A DNA stretch of 64,000 nt from Phytophthora hibernalis (GCA_012656075.1 JAAKBF010000159.1:496001-560000), one strand, 5' to 3'. Numbered from the stretch's first letter, positions 33,146 to 44,804 are shown. Numbers and translations are program-made. Notes: generated by a model not told the origin, from the letters alone.

Positions 33146-33440
33146 TTGCTTATTGGTCAATTTCAAGTGCAAGATATCTCGATCTTGAGACGCAACAGAA
33201 TAAATTCGCCCCTCCTGAAGCTGATCGTGTTGACTCGTGCTCAAGCTGCCGCTCAAGCTGCTACTCAAGCTGCCGCTCAAGCTGCTACTCAAGCTGCTGC
33301 TCGCCGTCGCCCAAGGTGCTGTCCAAGGTACTGTCCAAGGTGCTGCTCAAGCTGAAGACGGTATGCAAGATATTGATCATGACGAAGAAACTACTCTTGT
33401 AGAGTTTTCAAGCGCACGACAGACAACCACCGCACAGTTT
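33146..33440 (+). pseudogene. 5' part of an Ala/Gln-rich coiled-coil ORF, split by a Copia insertion
   Basis: Contains a 12-bp tandem array (33239-about 33357) that encodes four-residue repeats of the AQAA/TQAA and AQGA/VQGT kinds. The frame changes once inside the array. The end of this piece (VEFSSARQTTTAQF) runs straight into the LTR at 33441. The sequence on the far side of the element (38084 on) is open in the continuing frame. Function unknown; the long helical downstream part suggests a structural or DNA-binding coiled coil, perhaps encoded by the surrounding transposon. Confidence 0.5.
33239..33357 (+). repeat. 12-bp tandem repeat array
   Basis: Five clear units of the form (G/A)CTCAAGCTGC(C/T) at 33239-33298, then after a short break four more diverged units (CCAAGGTGCTG type). 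It encodes Ala/Gln-rich tetrapeptides. Period and translation phase agree, so the array expanded as coding sequence. Confidence 0.8.
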
Positions 33441-33752
33441 TGATGGAAGGTATGGATCTTGAACGAAGCTTGACGGAGCGGAGGGAGGACAGCACTCTGG
33501 ACGAGACCGGAGCGAGGACACTTGACCACTTGAGGGGAAGAAGGAAGATTCGAAAGTGATTGATTGATCGGAGTTACTTTAGCTAGCCTACCACATAGAC
33601 ACGCAGCTTGCGTCCAATCATTCTACTCGTCCAATCATTGGTGGCGTAATCGACTTACCGTAATCACCGTAATCATCGTGGGTTCGGATTGGACCGGTTC
33701 GGGCTAACCGGTTCACGGTCAATAACCGATACCAAACCGGTAACCCTCAATA
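33441..33752 (-). repeat. 3' LTR of the Copia element
   Basis: 312 bp, identical to the 5' copy. It contains repeated CCAATCATT and CGTAATC motifs. The inner edge is the polypurine tract and the outer edge the AGTTT target duplication. Confidence 0.95.
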
Positions 33753-33759
33753 CGCCCCC

Positions 33760-36700
33760 TCAATGCGAAGTCCCACGAATGCCGAGAGCCGTCGTCAGAT
33801 CCATATGGCGAGGTCCCGCAAGCGCCTTCGTCATGATGTCCGCCAGCATCACAGAAGTTTCGCAATACTCGAGCTTCACTTCACCGCGCTTCACTTCGTC
33901 GCGGATGTGGTGGTACTTGATGTCGATGTGCTTGGCGCGGACGTGGTTCACCGGGTTCTTCGTCATCTTGATGCACGACTGGTTATCTTCGCGGATCTTG
34001 AGTTCGGGGCCAGTCTCGTTGGCAGCAGCAAGGATCTCACACAGCAGGCGATGAATCCATTTTCCTTCTTGGATCGCCAGACTCAGCGCGATGTATTCCG
34101 CCTCGCTCGTAGATAGCGAAACACTTGACTGCTTCTTGCTGCCCCAGCTCACAGGCGCCCCGAGTAGCATGAACGTGTAGCCCGAAGTCGACTTGCGGTC
34201 TGCCAGGTCGCCGGCCCAGTCCGCGTCCAAGTAGCCACGAAAGTCGATCTTGTCGCCCGGCTTGAAGCAGATGCCATGCGTCTTGGTGCCTTGCAGGTAG
34301 CGAAAATACGCTTGACCGCAACCCAATGCTCTTCTTGGGGTTTTCCATGAAGCGCGACACATAGCCAACGGCGTACGCGATGTCCGGGCGCGTGGCAGTC
34401 ATCAGGTGCATCAAGGCACCAACAGCTTCGCGAAATGGGGCGTTGACCTTGGTCGCCGCGTCGCTTGGAACCAGTCGTGTGCTCATGTCCACCGGACTCA
34501 CCACGGCCTTGCACTCGTCCATGGCGAAGCGCTTGAGGATGTCGTCCACATATCGCCGCTGACACATGGTCACGCTGCCGTCCGGGCCGTCCACCAGCTC
34601 GATCCCAAGAACAAACGCACACTTGCCGCTGTCGGTCATCTCGAAGCGCGTCTTCAGGTCCGTCTTCGTGCGCGAGATCAGCTCGGGCGAACTCCCGGTA
34701 ATCAGCACGTCATCGACGTACACTAGCACGAGCACGCAGTGACCGTCCACGACCTTGATGTAGAGGCACGGATCGAAGGCCGACACTTGAAACCCAATCG
34801 AGCACACAAACTCGTCGAAGGTCTCGTTCCACACGCGCGAAGCTTGCTTGAGACCGTAGATCGCCTTCACCAATTCCAGGCAGTCGAAGTCGCCATCCAG
34901 CTCAACACCTTCAGGGACCACGCAGAACACTAGTTCCTTCATTATCCCATACAGGAATGCGGTCACCACGTCGAGTTGGTCGAGGGGCCATCCAAAGTAT
35001 TTGGCGATGGCGATGACCATGCGCAGCGTCATGTACTTGACCACCGGCGAGAACGTCTCCGTGTAGTCGATGCCGTACTTCTGCTTGAAACCCTTGGCCA
35101 CGAGGCGCGCTTTGTACTTCTCGATGGATCCGTCCGCTTTGCGCTTGATCTTGAACACCCACTTGGTTCCAATGGCGCGTTGTCCGTTGGGCAGCTTGGC
35201 AGCACGAAACACACCACGGAGTCGCATCGATTTGAGCTCCGCACGAATCGCCTTGCGCCAGTGCACTTGGTCCGGACCGTTCTCTGCTTCTTGGAATGTC
35301 TTTGGCTCCGAGAGATCCACTGCAGCTTCAACAGTGTTGGCACTTGCACGCCAAAACACGTGAGGCGTCGAGTCTTCATCTTGGTCCCCAGACTTTTCTT
35401 CTTCATCTTCATGTGGCGAGGAGTTGTCCGGCGCGCTTGCTTCTTCCAGTCCAACTCGGTGACGTACAGCGCGCGGTCTTCTCACAGGTTCATCGTCTTC
35501 ACTTGAGCGATTCTTGCGCTTTCCCGCCTGCTTGTAGTCCGTCTGCGGAGGACCATTATCTTCAATGTCGAGCGAGTCGAGGTCCAGGTCATCGACATCT
35601 TCATCGGAAATCCGCGGCGAAAGTCCAAAGGTCGACTCATCGAAGTTGACATCGCGACTGATAACCACCTGCCCCGCCTCGATGTCATAAAGTCGATACG
35701 CCTTGGACACTTCTTCGTAGCCGAGGAACAGTCCGGCGCGAGCCTTGGGGTCCCACTTGAGTCGTTTTTCCTTCGGAGTCAAAACGTACGTCCGGCAGCC
35801 AAATACACGCATGTGCTTGACACTTGGCTTGGACTTGTGCGCGATCTCGAACGGAGTCTTGTGCTCGATCTTGGGGGACGGCAGCCGATTTTTCACGTAG
35901 ATGGCCGTCATCGCCGCCTCAGCCCAGAAACACTTGTCCAGCTTGGCATGGTGCAACATACTGCGGCCGATCGTGACGATGGTCCGGATGGCGCGCTCTG
36001 CCGTGCCGTTGGTCTGGTGCGCGTACGGGACCGTGGTTTGCTGCTCGATGCCTTGATCTTCGTAGAAGGCCTTGAGCGAGTTGGTCGCAAACTCACGAGC
36101 TCCGTCGTGTCGCACAAACTTGACCTTCTTGCCGAATTGCGTCTGCACCTTGGTGGTGTACTTCTTGATGCAATCTTCGCTCTCCGACTTGGCACGCAGA
36201 CAGAAACCCTTCATGCATCCGCTGGCTTCGTCCACGATCAGCAGTAGATACTTGCTGCCGCCAAGCGAGACTTTCTCCATGGGTCCGCAGATGTCGAAGT
36301 GGAGCAGCTCAAACGTGTCGTAGCGACGCTTGTCACGGTTGCTTGGAAACGGTTTTGGACCATCTTCCCTTGCTGGCAACCGCGACACATGCTTGGTCCA
36401 CTCGACTTGGAGGGTGCCTTCGCGTCCTTGATCATGTTGTTGTCGACCATCTTGCGAAGCACCTCCACCGGAGCATGACCCATACGCGCGTGCAGGTCGA
36501 CTGTTCTTCCGCTTGTCGCCGCATTCGCCGATCGCTGAGGCGTCCGAAGACAGTAGAGGCCATCCACGAGGTCCGCACTTGGTTCGAACCCTTGCGCGAA
36601 ACGTGCATGTTGGTGCCGTCGAACACCACTTGGAACTTGCCGTGCTTGTTGATCTGCGGCACCGAGAGCAGATTCTTGCTCATGCCCGGCACGTACAGCG

Positions 36701-37775
36701 CGTTCTTGATCTCGATCTCGCGCTCGTCGCCGTTGGGCAGAACCACTCGTTCCACGATGGTTCCCACACCCTTGATGGCCGCTTTGTTGCCGTCGGCCAC
36801 CGAAACTCCACCTTCATCTCGCTCGATCAAGTGAGCGAACTTGGACTTGTCATTGCAGATGTGGTGCGTTGCGCCGCTGTCGACCGCCCACATCCCGGAC
36901 ACATTCTTGCCCGTCGAAACTCCACACTCCAGGAAACCGCGAACGCCACTCGATCATAGTCGTAGTCGTCGCTGTCGTTTCTCCACTGGATGTTGTTGGC
37001 CCTGCGTCCACGGCCATTGTCATTGCCGCCGCGTCTTGGCCCTCGGTTTTCATCCTTCTGCTTGGTCCAGCACTTGTCAACCGTGTGCCCCAATTTCCCG
37101 CAGTACGTGCACTGGCGAGACTCTCGGTCGGTGTTGAACGCCTTGGCCGCGTTCTCAGTCTTCACCGTTGCCATCTTCTCGCCTTGCCGCTTGATGTGCT
37201 CATTCGTGAGCACCTTCACGACGTCTTGCGATCGCAGTTCCGCGCTACTCATCTCCAGATTAAGCACGACGTTCTCGTAGCTCTTGGGGAGACTGCGCAA
37301 CAAGCAGCCTCGTCCTCCATCTTGGCGCCGATGCTGCTGAGCTTGGCGCTGATGTTGAGGACCTCATTGCAGTGATGCAAGACATTCCCGCCTTCCGACA
37401 TCTCCATGCTGAAGAGCTGCCGCTTCAAGTAGATGCGACCAGCCTTCTGCGATCCTCCGTACAGCGTCTTCAGGCGCGACCACGCCACCCACGCTTCCTC
37501 GCAGTCGTCGACCACATGGTGGTAGTCCGCGTCCATGTGGAGCAGCATCAGTCCGAACGCGATGTTGCTCGACTTGACGTAGTCGTCCCTGGCCCGCGAG
37601 TCCGTGAAGCTTGGCGTCGTCTCCCGGTTCACGACTTGCCACACCGACTTGGTCAGGAACACGCCACGCATGTAGCGGTTCCACGTCGCGTAGTTATCTC
37701 CGTTGAACTTGTCGATGGAGACCTTGGTGCTGGCATCGTGGGCAGAGGACATGGTGCTTGGGCTCATCACCTGAT
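33760..37775 (-). CDS. Copia gag-pol polyprotein (frame broken by apparent sequence errors)
   Basis: Reverse-strand order: gag ('DKFNGDNYATWNRYMRGVFL', UBN2-type) with the zinc knuckle 'CTYCGKLGHTVDKC'; protease with 'WAVDSGATHHICND'; GAG-pre-integrase 'DLHARMGHAPVEVLRKM' with 'CRGCQQGK'; integrase 'LHFDICGPM', 'HDGAREF', 'NGTAERAIRT'; RT 'IGTKWVFKIKRKADGS' to the catalytic 'YVDDVLITG'; RNase H 'LDADWAGDLADRKSTSG' and 'EAEYIALSLA', ending ALGIRGTSH. About six frame breaks occur (near 37300, 36932, 36590, 36353, 34338, 34301), each needing one base, mostly in G/C runs. With identical LTRs, real decay is unlikely and the element is probably intact and recently active. Confidence 0.9.
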
Positions 37776-38083
37776 GGAAGGTATGGATCTTGAACGAAGC
37801 TTGACGGAGCGGAGGGAGGACAGCACTCTGGACGAGACCGGAGCGAGGACACTTGACCACTTGAGGGGAAGAAGGAAGATTCGAAAGTGATTGATTGATC
37901 GGAGTTACTTTAGCTAGCCTACCACATAGACACGCAGCTTGCGTCCAATCATTCTACTCGTCCAATCATTGGTGGCGTAATCGACTTACCGTAATCACCG
38001 TAATCATCGTGGGTTCGGATTGGACCGGTTCGGGCTAACCGGTTCACGGTCAATAACCGATACCAAACCGGTAACCCTCAATA
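37772..38083 (-). repeat. 5' LTR of the Copia element
   Basis: 312 bp, identical to the other LTR. The gag start codon lies within or just after the adjoining primer-binding region, leaving almost no internal leader. Confidence 0.95.
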
Positions 38084-39754
38084 AGTTTGCCCCAGGCGCC
38101 GACGACCACGTGGTAATCCTCGCGCAGCACTTCATCGCCCAGACCCAGGCTTTGGCCGCAGAGCAGGCGATGCTGTACAGCCGACAACAAGGCCAGTGTG
38201 ACGCTCAAAACGCTGCCCCGGTGGCTGTCCAAGCATCAGAAGAGGCGAATGTGCAGCACCTAACGGAACAACAGCGTGTCATCGCGCAACGGCTAGGAGA
38301 AGTGCTGACGGCGACTCACACATAGATTCAGGAGAAATTCCAGCGCCTTGAAGTCCTTAAAAAGAGAAAGAGGTGAGATAGAGCACTTCGTGAATGAGAA
38401 GTTCGATCAGGCCGTACAAGTAGTGCAGCGAACGTCCCACGAGACGCAGTTGGCGATTGCATCTCAGACTGGTGGCGTCCGTGCCCGATTTGAAGAGGTC
38501 GGAGCCAAGATTTACAGTAACCTTGAAGCAATTCCAGCTCGCATTGACCAGGTCGTAGAGGACAAGCTTGCGGATTGACGTGGAGAAGTGCGACCTGGTG
38601 AGGATATAAATCGCCTCGTGCAACGCCTGGTTGACGCGTCATCCTCAGGTGCTGCTGAGAGAATTAAAAAGGCATTGGTATCTGATCTACATGACGCACG
38701 GAATGAAATGCAGCGTGAAATTTACAGTGGTGTTGAAGGGCCAATGCGTGAATATGTTCGGGAGCTCGTTGAATTGACTGCACAAAGAGAGAGACAATTA
38801 GAAGACCGAGTACAGCGCGCGCTCATTGATACCCAAGCGGACGTCAACTTTCAATGCCAACGCCAGGCCGACGCGACTTCAATTTTGCGTGAAAAGCTGC
38901 AGAGACACATATCGCAGGCCAGAAGCAAAACGAAACCCGTCAACGAGGCAACAATTAAGGCTGTGATCCAAGACGTCTTGCACAGTGCCGAAAAGTACAC
39001 ACTCGAGCTGGAAACCCAGTGCGCGCAGAATACTGTAACCTCAGGACCAGTAGATTTCGCCGCTCAAGTTAACACTGCAATTGAGCGAAGCATTCAAGCA
39101 GCGGCAACTTCAATTGGCAATGCCATTCAAATCGGCATCCGTGGTCTCAGGGCAAGAATAGATATTTCTCCTGAACGGGAGCAAATATTTGACGATGCCG
39201 AGGACGAAGAGGACAGAGGAGCTTCGGTTGCAAACGCGTATTGAAGATGCATGGAGAAGAACATATCTTGACGTTAGACGTGGGTCGACGGTACTTAATG
39301 GTACTGGGAATGTTTTATTCGGCGAGGATGCACAGAATGAAGACTTGGAAGATATAACTGTATCGCGCCCGCGGACTAGTTGTCATCAGGTTATCGGTCT
39401 TCTACGAACGCAGTTTCCAGTGGAGCTAGCTGCTGTTAACCGTCGCAGCCACACTTTCGATTTGGTTGTCGACCGGATCACGGACCCGACAAACGTGGAG
39501 CTAGTGCTTCGACCCCGTTAGCACAAGAGCTGGAGCGGCAACCACTTGAACGCCAAGAGCAACGCTGGCGCTTGGATACATTAGTAAACGTGCCTTCCCT
39601 ACCACTGACACAAATCCAACCACAGGAGCAGCGTCGGATTCGCTGCCGACCACCGAATCGAAGCCAGGATCTTCGTCAGCTCGTGGCTATTCTGCAGCAA
39701 CAAGTTGCGCAGAGAGCGGAAATTGCTGCACAACAGCATTTGTCGAAGAAGTAG
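38084..39754 (+). pseudogene. 3' part of the coiled-coil ORF interrupted by Copia (unrecognised)
   Basis: A series of forward ORFs (to 38325, 38348-38578, 38588-39244, 39189-39521, 39572-39754) reads as one helical protein broken by shifts and two in-frame stops. Segments such as 'AQTQALAAEQAMLYSRQQGQ', 'RLVQRLVDASSSGAAERIKK' and 'LVELTAQRERQLEDRVQRAL' have strong coiled-coil character. A later portion ('GSTVLNGTGNVLFGED') looks globular, and the end is Gln/Arg-rich. No family recognised. It continues the frame left at 33440. Probably a transposon-encoded accessory protein, now dead, but a host coiled-coil gene cannot be excluded. Confidence 0.45.
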
Positions 39755-39826
39755 TTGTAGCACTTGGCGAAAAGAAGTAGGGATTGCATCAATACACAAA
39801 TCTATCTCGTATTTCTGCGTTAATTG

Positions 39827-40643
39827 TCAATAACCATTGGAATAGCAGTGAGTTTGTAGCGAAGTAAAAGTAATCCACCGAGCAGTGCCGTAAAACTTGT
39901 ACAATCTAGTGAAGCCCCGTCCACGAGCTTTTTCCAGCTCTTGTGGATCTGTTTGGATCACGTCCACAGCAAAGTCTCGGACTGTGCCTGTCCATTAAAG
40001 GCAAAGTCGCTCGGTAATTTCCCGTCCGGGATCTTGTAGTCCATTAACCAGCGATGCACCTGCTCCACCACGGCGTGCAGTGGGAGTCCCCGCAGACCCC
40101 CAATGCCGCCACCGAGTCGTTGACGTTGATGACCAGCAACTTCCAGTCCGTCGCACCGCCGTTGGCTCAGCACGCCCACGCGGGCGACGCAGCGATCGAT
40201 CTCGCACACGTCGATGGGGTCATTGTCCGACAGCCGTAGTTCACGAGGGACGAACTGTGGTAGAGACGAGGTATGCCCTGCTTCTCGTCCTGCTTGAAGG
40301 GGTTGAACTCGTCGTCACCTGCGATCTCCATTTTGGCTCGGGAACCCCGTGGAAGTTCATTGACAAAATGGGACACGGCGTTGTTGACTTCGTGAGGGTG
40401 GTCCAGGGACGAGGCGGCGTACAGCGGCATGTGGTGTCATGGCAACTGCTTGCAGCCCAGTATGTCGTAGAAGAAGTAGCGGCACTCCAGAGTCCCTGGC
40501 TGCACTTCGCGTCGCACCGTGTGCTGTGCATTCACGAGTATAAGCCACTGAAGGTTAGCAGAGACACTTGCAGCACGTACCAGAGACTTGCTCGACGCCG
40601 CGCGGATGAAGCGAGCGGCGCGAACACACAGCGTCGACGCCAT
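39827..40643 (-). pseudogene. Inorganic pyrophosphatase (soluble family I), degraded
   Basis: Reverse-strand pieces match a mitochondrial-type soluble pyrophosphatase: a leader beginning MASTLCVRAARFIRAASSKS, then 'NELPRGSRAKMEIAGDDEFN' with 'PFKQDEKQGIPRLYH', the signature 'DNDPIDVCEI' in another frame (acidic residues that bind Mg and pyrophosphate), 'LMDYKIPDGKLPSDFAFNG', and 'IQTDPQELEKARGRGF' near the end. The block between NYG and the signature is shortened and several frames are needed, so this is real decay rather than single-base error. The functional copy is expected elsewhere. Confidence 0.8.
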
Positions 40644-40880
40644 TAAGACCATTGTTGATGGTCCTTGATGAAAAGTGAGCCTCTCATCATATTAGAAGCG
40701 GGATAGCAGGACCGACAGTTCGTAATATTTGATACCTGTATATACTGATGCTTGCTAACAAAGAATGTTACATTATACAGCAGTGTCTCTGTCTCCTGAT
40801 AAATGGTCAACTCTATTGAAATTCATAATATTCGATTCTGCAATACAAGGCTGGTTTGAATTTGCGCCGTGATTTCCACA

Positions 40881-42225
40881 ATGGCGACGCTGCTGGACAC
40901 GACCATGACGGAGAGCGAGCGCTTGAAGCCCGAGACGAACGCCGCAGAGGACGAGGACGAGATCTTCTGCTTCAACGCATCGTACTACTTCGACCCTGAA
41001 GAACCCGACGCTGGAGCGGCGCTATGCCGACAACGCGGACGGCTACTTCTCGACGCCCAGTTCTTCTGTTAGCGTTAACATCGCGTTCACCTATGCTAAA
41101 ACGGACAATAATGCGCCTCCGGAGATACAGAACACCTTCATGACAGAAGGACAGGGCGTACAGCAGGTACTGAGCAGCAGCTACCTACTGGACGATAAGG
41201 AAGAGAGCAGCAAGGAGGTTTCCAGACACTGCGCATCGTCTTTCTAGTCCCTCGCCACGTCCTCCTACCTGCTGCAAGAACTGGACACATCCACGCACAG
41301 CTCCCAGATGTCGTCGCCCTCTACGACGCTCAGGATGGAATCCAAGATCAGTCCCTAGCTGCTGACACGTCGTCCAAGCTCATGCAGCCCACGCAGTCGT
41401 TTTCCGAAGGATGCAGGCCGAGCAGAGAGTGAGAAAGCAGACGATCACGAAGGACATCGCCGTGGACGACAAGCCACACCATGTGACGCGTCTCCGAAGC
41501 CCAAGCTGCACACACGCAATCGCCTGCCAACCCGAATGACCCGTCGCGGATGAGCAGCACAAGTCGCAAGCTGATCAAGGTCCAGGAGGAGTGACTGCTC
41601 CTGAAGTTGGAGAAGCTGAAGATCCGAGAGTTCCACAAGAAGACCAAGGTACAACGCCCGCCCAGATACGTGTACCAAGCAGCCCACGATTCAGCAGACG
41701 TCCTATTTCGACGTGGAGAACAGCGTGTGCCGCTTTCCGCTTTCATAGCGAGAGTAAGGAGGTTGAACAGGACAAGCCGCCTATTTGTGCTGAGAAACGT
41801 CTGTCCCGTGATTTCGCGCTGGCTTTGCCGCCGCAATCCAGAGAGACTCGACACACACTGGCGGTGAGCGACGAGCCTGTTATTTTTCGAGGACTAACGA
41901 TTTTTGTGTTGTTTTGATCTTGTGTTGACCTTGCAGGCACCTCACACTCCACAGATACATACTGCTATTCGAGCGTCACAACGCCCGCCGTCAGATCTAC
42001 TGTCACGAGAAAAGACACAGCTAAAGTCGCTCAAAATCTCGTGCTCTCACTCAGGTAATGTTTCGTGAATTCGTGGTAATATTGAAGTAGTATCTAACAT
42101 ATTCAGTAGCCGATGACTCCTCTGTTAAACACAAGTCGTCGAGCAGCTACGCTCCGTCAACCAGTGCAGATTTGTCGATCATGATGCCGAAGAAATCGCC
42201 AAGAAGTTTCACGAGCAACCTTTGA
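40881..42225 (+). pseudogene. Broken spliced gene of unknown function
   Basis: Starts MATLLDTTMTESERLKPE, followed by an acidic patch and 'DEIFCFNASYYFDPEEP'. After a one-base shift comes 'LERRYADNADGYFSTPSSS', then Ser-rich low complexity, then a basic region 'LKIREFHKKTKVQRPPRY'. Two normal introns are visible (GTGAGC...TTGCAG ending at 41938 and GTAATG...TTCAG ending near 42107). In-frame stops at about 41246 and 41355 and several frame changes break it. The layout (acidic start, basic motifs with Phe and Pro) faintly recalls microtubule-associated TPX2-like proteins, but that is only a guess. The 3' end is lost at the hAT boundary. Confidence 0.45.
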
Positions 42226-42316
42226 AGTGGCCGAGAAAGCGTGCCGTGACATTCAGACCAGATGCAACAGAGACCACTGCCAACTATTTCCTCCGCCGAT
42301 GGCGTGCATTGCAGAA

Positions 42317-44524
42317 TCACAGCGATGACTTCTCTTCCTCCTCCTCCAGCCATTCACTTGACAAGTTAGTACTTGATACAAATTCAGCAAGAATATCAGA
42401 GTCCAAATCGTCTAGATAGCTGTTGATATCAATGCCAAACTCGAGGCTTGGTTGTGCGTATAATTTGTGCTGACCCCGCGGGATTTCTTCGCACTGAAGC
42501 AAGTTCACAAAATCGGGGTTCCGGTTCAAAACGATGCACATGTCAATGGTATCTCCAGCTAAACTGGTACGCTGGGGCGATACCATTTCTCCACTGACAC
42601 TGAAATCGCGTTCAATCTGACAAGACGAGGATGGAATGGCGAATAAAACTATGACAGCTTTAGGGATAAGCCTGTACTCGCCTAACTCTTCGAGTCTCTT
42701 CCAAAACTGAAGCACAGACTCTTTCGGAGTCATGTCCGCCTTGCGTTGGACTCCAATTGGGTCGTCGAACCACCTATCCAGTTCATCTTCAGCACATCTA
42801 TCAACTCGGCTAGTAGTTGTTGATCTGACTGCTCGTGGAGCGAACCGCGCTTCCAGTCGGCTCAAGCGTGCAACAGATGCGTCAGCTTGCTCCTCAGCAA
42901 CTTCTTGAGGCTCTGCAACCGACTTCAGTAGGGATAGTAGGTTCGAGCGAATTTTTGCGTTCACTTCCCTCAACCTGTCTACAGCATTCCGTCCAGTTAA
43001 ACCATGCTGCCGACAACACATAACAACGCCACGGTTGAGAGATTCTTGTGTGTTTTTGTAGAGTGGGTGAAGCTTCAACATCATCTCGAGCACAAAATCA
43101 CAAGTAGAAAACTTGGAATCCAAGTAATACCGAGAGAAGAACCGCTCATCTAGAGAATCGCGTAACAAATTCCGGGTTTTCGACGCCAAGGGGTCAATGA
43201 GCTTGCCGATATCCATTGCGGATTTTTTACCGGCGACAGATAGTGAGGGACTGGCTGATCGGGTGATAGTTCATCAATCCGGCTCATATATAACAACATT
43301 AGCACCTCCACTTGCTCCGCGCGCTCCGCTTGACATTTAAACTTTATATCAGCTATCGGCGTGAGGATCGACAGCACATGGATCAAATCGGTGTAGTGTC
43401 TCTCAAGAGGGAAATCAGGTGGGGTTTCTGATCGCGATCGGCTTGACGCTCTCGCTCTTCGTACCATGCGACGATAGCGGGCCACTTCGCAAGAACCCGT
43501 TTCATTGCGTTGGTCATGCTCAAAACCGAGAAGTTGAGTATACCAGAAGCCGAGTAGACGCACCTTTTGTCTTCTCCTTACACAGCTCGGAAAATAAATT
43601 GCCTGCTGTAGAAACTAGCATGACTTGTGTTATGACCCGTGTCAATTTTGTTATCAGATCGGCCATGTCAGTGTTGGCTTCTCGGCTCTTCTTTCCGTTT
43701 ACTCCACACGACATTTTAGTTGCAGCGTGCGCCATGTGCGCAAAGCACCACCCCCTTCAAATTCAATGCTGATGAGAGCATGTACTTCACATCACCGCCA
43801 GAGTCGCTAGCAGATCCATATAAATCGCTCGTCGTCAATCCAAAGTCCTCCAACATTCTGGTTAGCCATGTCATAAATGGCTTGCGAATCCCGCCGTCGC
43901 GATCACTGTAAGAGGGGTTGAACTTTTGTCCCAAGTAGGACTGAATTGAATCGCCAGTCCTTGTCGATGAGGTACAGTCGCAATCCTAAAAACTTGTCGC
44001 CAGTCGTTTTACATGTCCAGAAGTCGGCGACCAGCGTGAAAATGGGGTAGGGCTCACGGTTATCCGCAAGGTACTCCGATATCTCAGCTTTAGTCGACCG
44101 AGACAACTCAACAATAGATTCCTTGACACGCTTGGCGTTGATGATTGTCTGCATTTCTGGCTTCACCACAAGCGCCTCGAAAGTTTAGACTCATTGTACT
44201 CGCCCGTCCTCAATGGTAGATTGTGATTTATGATCCGAAGGGTCTCCAACAGCAAATTGAGCCGAGCAGGATTCTTTGCATATAGAGGCGACGCACGCAA
44301 CATCTCCACTTCAGCGTCGCGCTTTCACTTCCCGTTACCTCCACGTCGGTTTTAGGCGAGTGTAGATGGTGAACCAGCCTCAAGTGTCTTGCCGCTCGAG
44401 AAGTCCTTCCAGTGGACATTGTGAATAGATTGGTACCGGAGGTTCTGCAGGACTCGTCCGCGAGACAAGCCCATCTAGCCGTTAGTTGTCCGTTGTCGTC
44501 CCGAAATTCAACGCGAACCCCCAC
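42317..44524 (-). pseudogene. hAT-family transposase (frameshifted)
   Basis: Reverse-strand order: a BED-type zinc finger with 'WACLADESC' and 'HLRLVHH' (44524-44228), an RNase H-like catalytic region starting 'FTLVADFWTCKTTGDKFLGL' (catalytic Asp in VADFW) and continuing 'SDLYGSASDSGGDVKYML', an all-helical insertion (43735-43150), and the C-terminal hAT dimerisation domain 'YRLIPKAVIVLFAIPSSSCQ' followed by 'IERDFSVSGEMVSPQR'. All major parts of an autonomous hAT transposase are present but spread over about five frames; some breaks may be sequence errors. The last about 40 residues are acidic. Terminal repeats are discussed at 32789 and 44805. Confidence 0.85.
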
Positions 44525-44804
44525 TTAAAGATGTAGGACTTCTCGGATTCGGTGGGGATCACCTTGAACGGTCCTGCAGATTGGAAGTTTGAGATGGCCT
44601 GCCTTACAGCAAGGGGGCTTGAGTGCATCCTGTGGAGTCTGCATACGGGAGTAAGCCGAGGAGAAGGTCAGAATCTCGCTCGAAGTCGGCTTTCCTCGGT
44701 GCTCGGATATATTTCAATGACCCTCGAAGATTGCAAAATATATTCCCAAAGTTTTTACCAATCACATGCGCGTAGAAACGAGCTCTCCGCTGGAAGATGG
44801 CTAC

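Larger units (their letters stand above)
33441..38083 (-). mobile_element. Complete Ty1/Copia retrotransposon with identical LTRs
   Basis: Two 312-bp LTRs, 33441-33752 and 37772-38083, look identical base for base. The insertion is flanked by the 5-bp duplication AGTTT (33436-33440 and 38084-38088). In element orientation the LTR begins TATTGAGG and ends CCATCA, so the usual TG start is replaced by TA. A purine tract (GAGGGGGCG) abuts the 3' LTR. Next to the 5' LTR, 37760-37771 reads GGGCTCATCACC, nearly the initiator tRNA-Met anticodon arm, so half-tRNA priming is likely. Gag and pol fill the interior. Confidence 0.95.

Noticed and set aside
33239..33357. CRISPR-like or satellite array
   Set aside because: 12-bp period without spacers, in frame with an Ala/Gln repeat; it is a coding microsatellite.
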